Positions 16,007 to 19,089 of a stretch of DNA of 19,089 bases are shown here, one piece after another. How positions within the stretch are numbered: position 1 is the first letter of the stretch; every line of letters begins with the position of its first letter. Location of the stretch: the NCBI GenBank assembly GCA_910585655.1, contig CAJUFW010000036.1, positions 3,317-22,405 on the forward strand, read 5' to 3'. The notes below the pieces were generated by a model. That model made no database searches. It worked only from the letters and a program-made list of their open reading frames with translations, and was not told where the DNA came from. The position numbers and the translations under genes are program-made. The stretch is from an uncultured Lachnospiraceae bacterium (GTDB taxonomy: Bacteria; Bacillota_A; Clostridia; Lachnospirales; Lachnospiraceae).

Positions 16007-17866
16007 TTATGCCGATTCCTGTTCGTACCACTTTGCCTGCTCCTGATAAAATTCAGCATACAAGCCCTTTTTCTTCATCAGCTCCTCATGGTTTCCTTCC
16101 TCTGCCAGCTTCCCGTTATTTAGCACCAGAATCCGATCTGCCATTCGGGCGAAAGCTACCCGGTGGCTGATCATAATCACCGTCTTTCCCTGATTTTCCT
16201 GGCGAATCCGCTCAAACAGCTCCCGCTCGGCAATCGGATCAAGGGCAGCCGACGGTTCGTCAAAAATCAGGACGTCCCTCTCTCCCATATAGGCTCTGGC
16301 AATCGCGATCTTCTGCGCCTCTCCGCCGGAAAGCATCACACCCGATTTATCCACCCGCTTCAGCAGCAGCGTAGACAGACCATTCGGCAGCTTTGCCACC
16401 AAGCTGTCCGCTCCGCCCATATGAACCGCCCGCTCGATTTTTTTCGTATCCTCCATATCCTCAATACTTCCGTATCCGATATTTTCTCCTAATGTCACAT
16501 GAAGCAGAGCGGAATCCTGGAAAAAGATACCGATTTCCTTTGTCAAATCTTCGGTCGGAATCGTCCGGTAATCCTCTCCCTGAAAACGCAGCGTTCCGCC
16601 CGTCGGAGCATACATTTTCGTCAGCAGACGGATCAGCGTACTCTTCCCGCTGCCATTACAGCCGACCAGAGCAACGCTCTCTCCCTGACGAATTTGAAAG
16701 CTGATATCCGATAAAACTTCTTTTTTATCATCGTAAGAAAACGAAAGATGCTCCGCTTCAAACACACAGCCTGCTTCCGCAATATCGCCGCCCTTTCTTC
16801 CAGACAGAACCGAACTCTTAGACTCAGAAGCTGCCCCTGGAACTAAAACTTCTGCGTCAGGTCGTTTCTCCCACTTTCCTTCAAAGAAATTCATCTGGTG
16901 CCATACGACATAAAGCGATTGTAATAATGTACTATAGTTTAACACAACTTCCTGAATAGAACCTGAAACGGTCTGTCCCATCGCATAAACCGCTGTAAAA
17001 ATCCCCAGCTCCATCCGCCCAGCCAGCACCTGTCGGACGGCAAAGCCCAATACTGCGCTGATAAAGAGGAAATACACCAGCTTACTCACCAAGGAAAGCC
17101 AGGCGTAGATTTTATCATTGCCCCTTTCAAAGTCCTTAACCTGGTTGTATTCCCTTTCCCATTTTTCCACAATCCGACTACTCGCATCAAACAGGCGAAT
17201 TTCCTTTGCTACCCCGGTGTTCATCACCATATCCATAAAATAGCCGCTCCGTTGATCCGCCAGCTTGATATCCGCCGTCCGATCCTTGACTTTATTGCCC
17301 AGACGGAAATTCACCAGCACGACCAGCAGGATATAGAGAAACGTCACCAAAACAAGCTGCCAGGAATACCGCAGGACAACCAGAGAAACCGAAAGAATGG
17401 AAAGCGCTTTGCTGAACAAAAGAAATAACGTAGAAATGATTTCTGTTACCGCGCCGCAACGGGCAATCGCAAAGTAATAATCCTCTTTGAACTTCTGGTC
17501 GAGAAACGTTTTGCGGCTGATATCCCGGATCGTTTCCATGACCCGCTCCTCGGTTCCCAGAAAATATTTGTTATAAAGTACCAGCCAGATATAGCCATAA
17601 TTAAACCGGGAGGCGACCCCCATTGCCGCCAAGAAAATCCCCAGCCCGATAACTGCCGGAAGGACGTCAGACACTGTTCCCTGCCCGGTGAGGATATAAT
17701 CAGATAGAATGCTGATGGATTCCTTTTGGAAATACAAGACGACCGCAGGTAGCACCGCTACTGCGATGCTAAGAAACGACCATAAAATAAAATAGGTACG
17801 GCTTAGATGGAAACAGAACCGCACCGTCCAGAGTAGGGTTTTCCTCCGTTCGTTTTTTTCTTTCAT
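16007..17866 (-). CDS. ABC exporter half-transporter (fused membrane and ATPase domains), first of the pair
   Basis: A 619-residue exporter-type ABC protein with an N-terminal membrane domain (about residues 15-330) and a C-terminal ATPase: Walker A GCNGSGKST starts at 402, Q-loop IGIFFQDSALL, signature LSGGE at 512-516, Walker B FDEP with Glu at 537, and H-loop His at 568. Its C-terminus (FYQEQAKWYEQ) mirrors that of the downstream partner (MYQAQAEWYQ), which marks them as paralogues of one subfamily. Adjacent, unequal half-transporters of this kind usually form a heterodimer. GGAGG lies 5 nt before the ATG at 17866. The 117-nt gap to the next gene holds only a 5-bp hairpin (15976-15988) and no promoter or terminator that I can recognise. 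The substrate is unknown; the adjoining carrier protein and ligase suggest an acylated or peptide metabolite, and drug export is the default alternative. Confidence 0.88.
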   Translation of the reverse strand: MKEKNERRKTLLWTVRFCFHLSRTYFILWSFLSIAVAVLPAVVLYFQKESISILSDYILTGQGTVSDVLPAVIGLGIFLAAMGVASRFNYGYIWLVLYNKYFLGTEERVMETIRDISRKTFLDQKFKEDYYFAIARCGAVTEIISTLFLLFSKALSILSVSLVVLRYSWQLVLVTFLYILLVVLVNFRLGNKVKDRTADIKLADQRSGYFMDMVMNTGVAKEIRLFDASSRIVEKWEREYNQVKDFERGNDKIYAWLSLVSKLVYFLFISAVLGFAVRQVLAGRMELGIFTAVYAMGQTVSGSIQEVVLNYSTLLQSLYVVWHQMNFFEGKWEKRPDAEVLVPGAASESKSSVLSGRKGGDIAEAGCVFEAEHLSFSYDDKKEVLSDISFQIRQGESVALVGCNGSGKSTLIRLLTKMYAPTGGTLRFQGEDYRTIPTEDLTKEIGIFFQDSALLHVTLGENIGYGSIEDMEDTKKIERAVHMGGADSLVAKLPNGLSTLLLKRVDKSGVMLSGGEAQKIAIARAYMGERDVLIFDEPSAALDPIAERELFERIRQENQGKTVIMISHRVAFARMADRILVLNNGKLAEEGNHEELMKKKGLYAEFYQEQAKWYEQESA

Positions 17867-17923
17867 GATGACCTCCCTCGTTATGTAGTTGCTTTTTTCA
17901 ACACTATTGTTATCTTGCCCTAT

Positions 17924-17963
17924 GCTCCTGCCGGTTTGGAACGATTTCTGCGGCGTTTGGAGC
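17924..17963 (-). promoter_or_regulatory. Possible folded leader RNA ahead of the ABC operon
   Basis: Between the promoter and the first ABC gene, the arms 17924-17928/17959-17963 (GCTCC with GGAGC) enclose 17930-17933/17951-17954 (GCCG with CGGC). Two copies of TCCAAAC lie inside this stretch. It may be a small nested hairpin or a protein site. It matches no riboswitch class I know. Confidence 0.25.
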
Positions 17964-17981
17964 CTTTGTTTTGGATAATTA

Positions 17982-18010
17982 AATTTACCATAAAAAATTT
18001 TTTCTGTCTA
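17982..18010 (-). promoter_or_regulatory. Promoter of the ABC transporter (and probably subtilisin) operon
   Basis: On the minus strand TAGACA (18005-18010), a 17-nt A/T-rich spacer and TAAATT (17982-17987) preceded by TGG (extended -10) place a start near 17975 and a leader of about 108 nt. It allows the exporter genes to be expressed separately from the ligase and carrier protein upstream. No terminator hairpin follows the carrier-protein gene. Confidence 0.65.
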
Positions 18011-18051
18011 TTATTTTTCACCTATATCTATCTTTTTTTAATTTTTTTGCA

Positions 18052-18315
18052 TCACAGCCTGTCATTTTCGTGCCGTTTTACCAGTTCTAATAAGTTTTGA
18101 TAGCTTTGCAGCCGTTTCATATCCATCTCTTCTGCTTCAAACTCAAATCCCAATTGTTCTTCAATCTCGATTATCAGTTCTACCATCAACAACGAATCAA
18201 AGCCTAATTCTTCTTTCAGATTACAATCCTTATTCTGTAAAATTTTCTCCTTTTCCTCTTCTGTCAAATCCAACCTGCATAACTCCTTTAAAATCTCCCT
18301 TACCTGTTCTTCCAT
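18052..18315 (-). CDS. Acyl carrier protein (stand-alone phosphopantetheine-binding protein)
   Basis: An 87-residue, acidic, mostly helical carrier protein. Ser41 in ELGFDSLLMVELIIEIEEQL is the expected 4'-phosphopantetheine site (DSL motif), and QLGFEFEAEEMDMKRLQSY is the usual helix II-III region. It would carry an acyl or aryl group as a thioester, probably loaded by the adenylate-forming ligase encoded directly upstream. I chose the ATG at 18315 because it matches the normal ACP N-terminus and length; GGATGG is 6 nt upstream. An in-frame ATG at 18402 has AGGA 6 nt upstream and would add 29 residues, overlapping the ligase gene by 20 nt; the added sequence is not ACP-like but cannot be excluded. 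It is unlikely to be the housekeeping FAS ACP, since no fab genes surround it, and it lacks the DSM motif typical of DltC. Confidence 0.85.
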   Translation of the reverse strand: MEEQVREILKELCRLDLTEEEKEKILQNKDCNLKEELGFDSLLMVELIIEIEEQLGFEFEAEEMDMKRLQSYQNLLELVKRHENDRL

Positions 18316-18382
18316 GTTTTTCCATCCTTTCCTAACGCTCTCCTGTTCTACCGGAAGCCCTGCAGCCGTCCACCACGTTATT

Positions 18383-19089
18383 TCACGGATTTTGCTGTTC
18401 ATGCAAAGTCCTGGGCTGAACTGTTACAACCTTCTCAGCAGAAATATCCCGCCGCAAGATTTTTCCGGTGCTGGTCTTTTCTATTTGTTCTACAAATTCC
18501 ATCCTGACCGGAATTTTATAATCCTCTAAATACTCCCGGCAATACGTAATTAACTCTGCTGCCATGATATCTGCGCCTTCCTCCTTCATCAGCCTTGCTA
18601 CCGGAACCTCTCCCAACACCTCATGTTTCTCCCCTGACACCACCGCTTCCTGAATAGCCGGATGAGAACCAAGCACTTCTTCGATTTCCTCTGGATAAAG
18701 ATTGATGCCGCCGGAAATCAGCATGTTTTTCTTTCGCCCTTTGATATACAAATACCCTTCCGCATCAAAGGCACCCAAATCTCCAGTATACAGCCAGCCT
18801 CCTTGGATTGCCTTTAAGGTTTCTTTTGGATTCTTATAGTATCCTGGCATCACACAGTCACTACAGGTAATGATCTCTCCAATTTCTCCAGCCGACGCCT
18901 CTGTTCCATCCTCTTTTACCACCTTCACCTCCACTCCAGGTAACGGACGCCCTACCGATCCAAGCTTTGATAGTGCCTGTTCCGGCAGAAGCTGTGTAAT
19001 TCTCGGCGCTGCCTCTGTCTGTCCATAAGTATGAACAAAATTCACCTGTGGGAACTTCTCCAAAACCAACCTCAGCTTTTCCTCTGGCA
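18383..19089 (-). CDS. Adenylate-forming acyl/aryl ligase (AMP-binding, class I), C-terminal 234 residues
   Basis: The C-terminal part of an ANL-superfamily enzyme that activates a carboxylic acid as its AMP ester and passes it to CoA or a carrier protein. The frame is open to the right edge, so the N-terminal half with the P-loop is outside the window. Visible motifs in order are YGQTE (A5), GYYKNPKETLKAI, WLYTGDLGAFDAEGYLYIKG (A7), GRKKNMLISGGINLYPEEIE (A8, hinge) and TSTGKILRR (A10, with the lysine that contacts AMP). It resembles acyl-CoA synthetases and MenE-like ligases. With an ACP gene immediately downstream (67-nt gap, or a 20-nt overlap if the ACP starts at 18402), loading of that carrier is the likely job. 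Substrate identity cannot be judged from this half. Confidence 0.88.
   Translation of the reverse strand, partial: PEEKLRLVLEKFPQVNFVHTYGQTEAAPRITQLLPEQALSKLGSVGRPLPGVEVKVVKEDGTEASAGEIGEIITCSDCVMPGYYKNPKETLKAIQGGWLYTGDLGAFDAEGYLYIKGRKKNMLISGGINLYPEEIEEVLGSHPAIQEAVVSGEKHEVLGEVPVARLMKEEGADIMAAELITYCREYLEDYKIPVRMEFVEQIEKTSTGKILRRDISAEKVVTVQPRTLHEQQNP

Noticed and set aside
13901..17866. ABC pair as bacteriocin-processing (C39) transporters
   Set aside because: Neither protein has room for, or motifs of, an N-terminal cysteine peptidase domain; both start with a short tail leading into membrane helices.
18052..19089. Ligase and carrier protein as DltA/DltC of D-alanylation
   Set aside because: No dltB or dltD is adjacent, the carrier has an FDSL motif and not the DSM motif typical of DltC, and the ligase motifs look like acyl-CoA synthetases.

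Overview
The window looks like chromosomal DNA of an anaerobic, spore-forming gut Firmicute, most likely a Lachnospiraceae-type clostridium. The reasons are strong AGGAGG-type ribosome sites, sigma-A-like promoters in AT-rich gaps, a glucuronide catabolic operon, and a Csp-type subtilisin of the kind used in clostridial spore germination. The species cannot be named from the sequence alone. Apart from one AraC regulator, every gene is on the minus strand. I see no rRNA, tRNA, CRISPR array, insertion sequence or phage gene.

Region A (1-5617) is a glucuronide/hexuronate module. Read on the minus strand it runs: a fused mannonate dehydratase/fructuronate reductase (UxuA-UxuB in one 911-residue chain), glucuronate isomerase (uxaC), then the start of a beta-glucuronidase (uidA, cut by the left edge). 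A cupin-AraC regulator is divergently transcribed from the other side of a short promoter region. Together these would release glucuronate from glucuronides, isomerise it to fructuronate, reduce that to mannonate and dehydrate it to 2-keto-3-deoxygluconate. The KDG kinase, the aldolase and a transporter are not in the window.

Region B (5603-7930) holds a small zinc-dependent phospholipase C-like protein, tail to tail and overlapping with araC, and a MATE efflux pump. Each has its own recognisable promoter. A perfect 16-bp palindrome lies upstream of the MATE promoter.

Region C (8003-12138) is a two-gene operon of paralogous cytosolic S9 (prolyl oligopeptidase-type) peptidases, each 665 residues and joined by an ATGA stop/start overlap. 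It has a near-consensus promoter in front and a Rho-independent terminator behind.

Region D (12149-19089) contains, in transcription order: the C-terminal part of an adenylate-forming acyl/aryl ligase, a stand-alone acyl carrier protein, a new promoter with a possibly folded leader, two paralogous exporter-type ABC half-transporters, and a Csp-like subtilisin with an intact catalytic triad. Ligase plus carrier protein plus a probable heterodimeric exporter plus a protease is the most likely place for an undescribed system, such as making and exporting an acylated or peptide product. No core synthase or precursor is visible, so this remains an inference.
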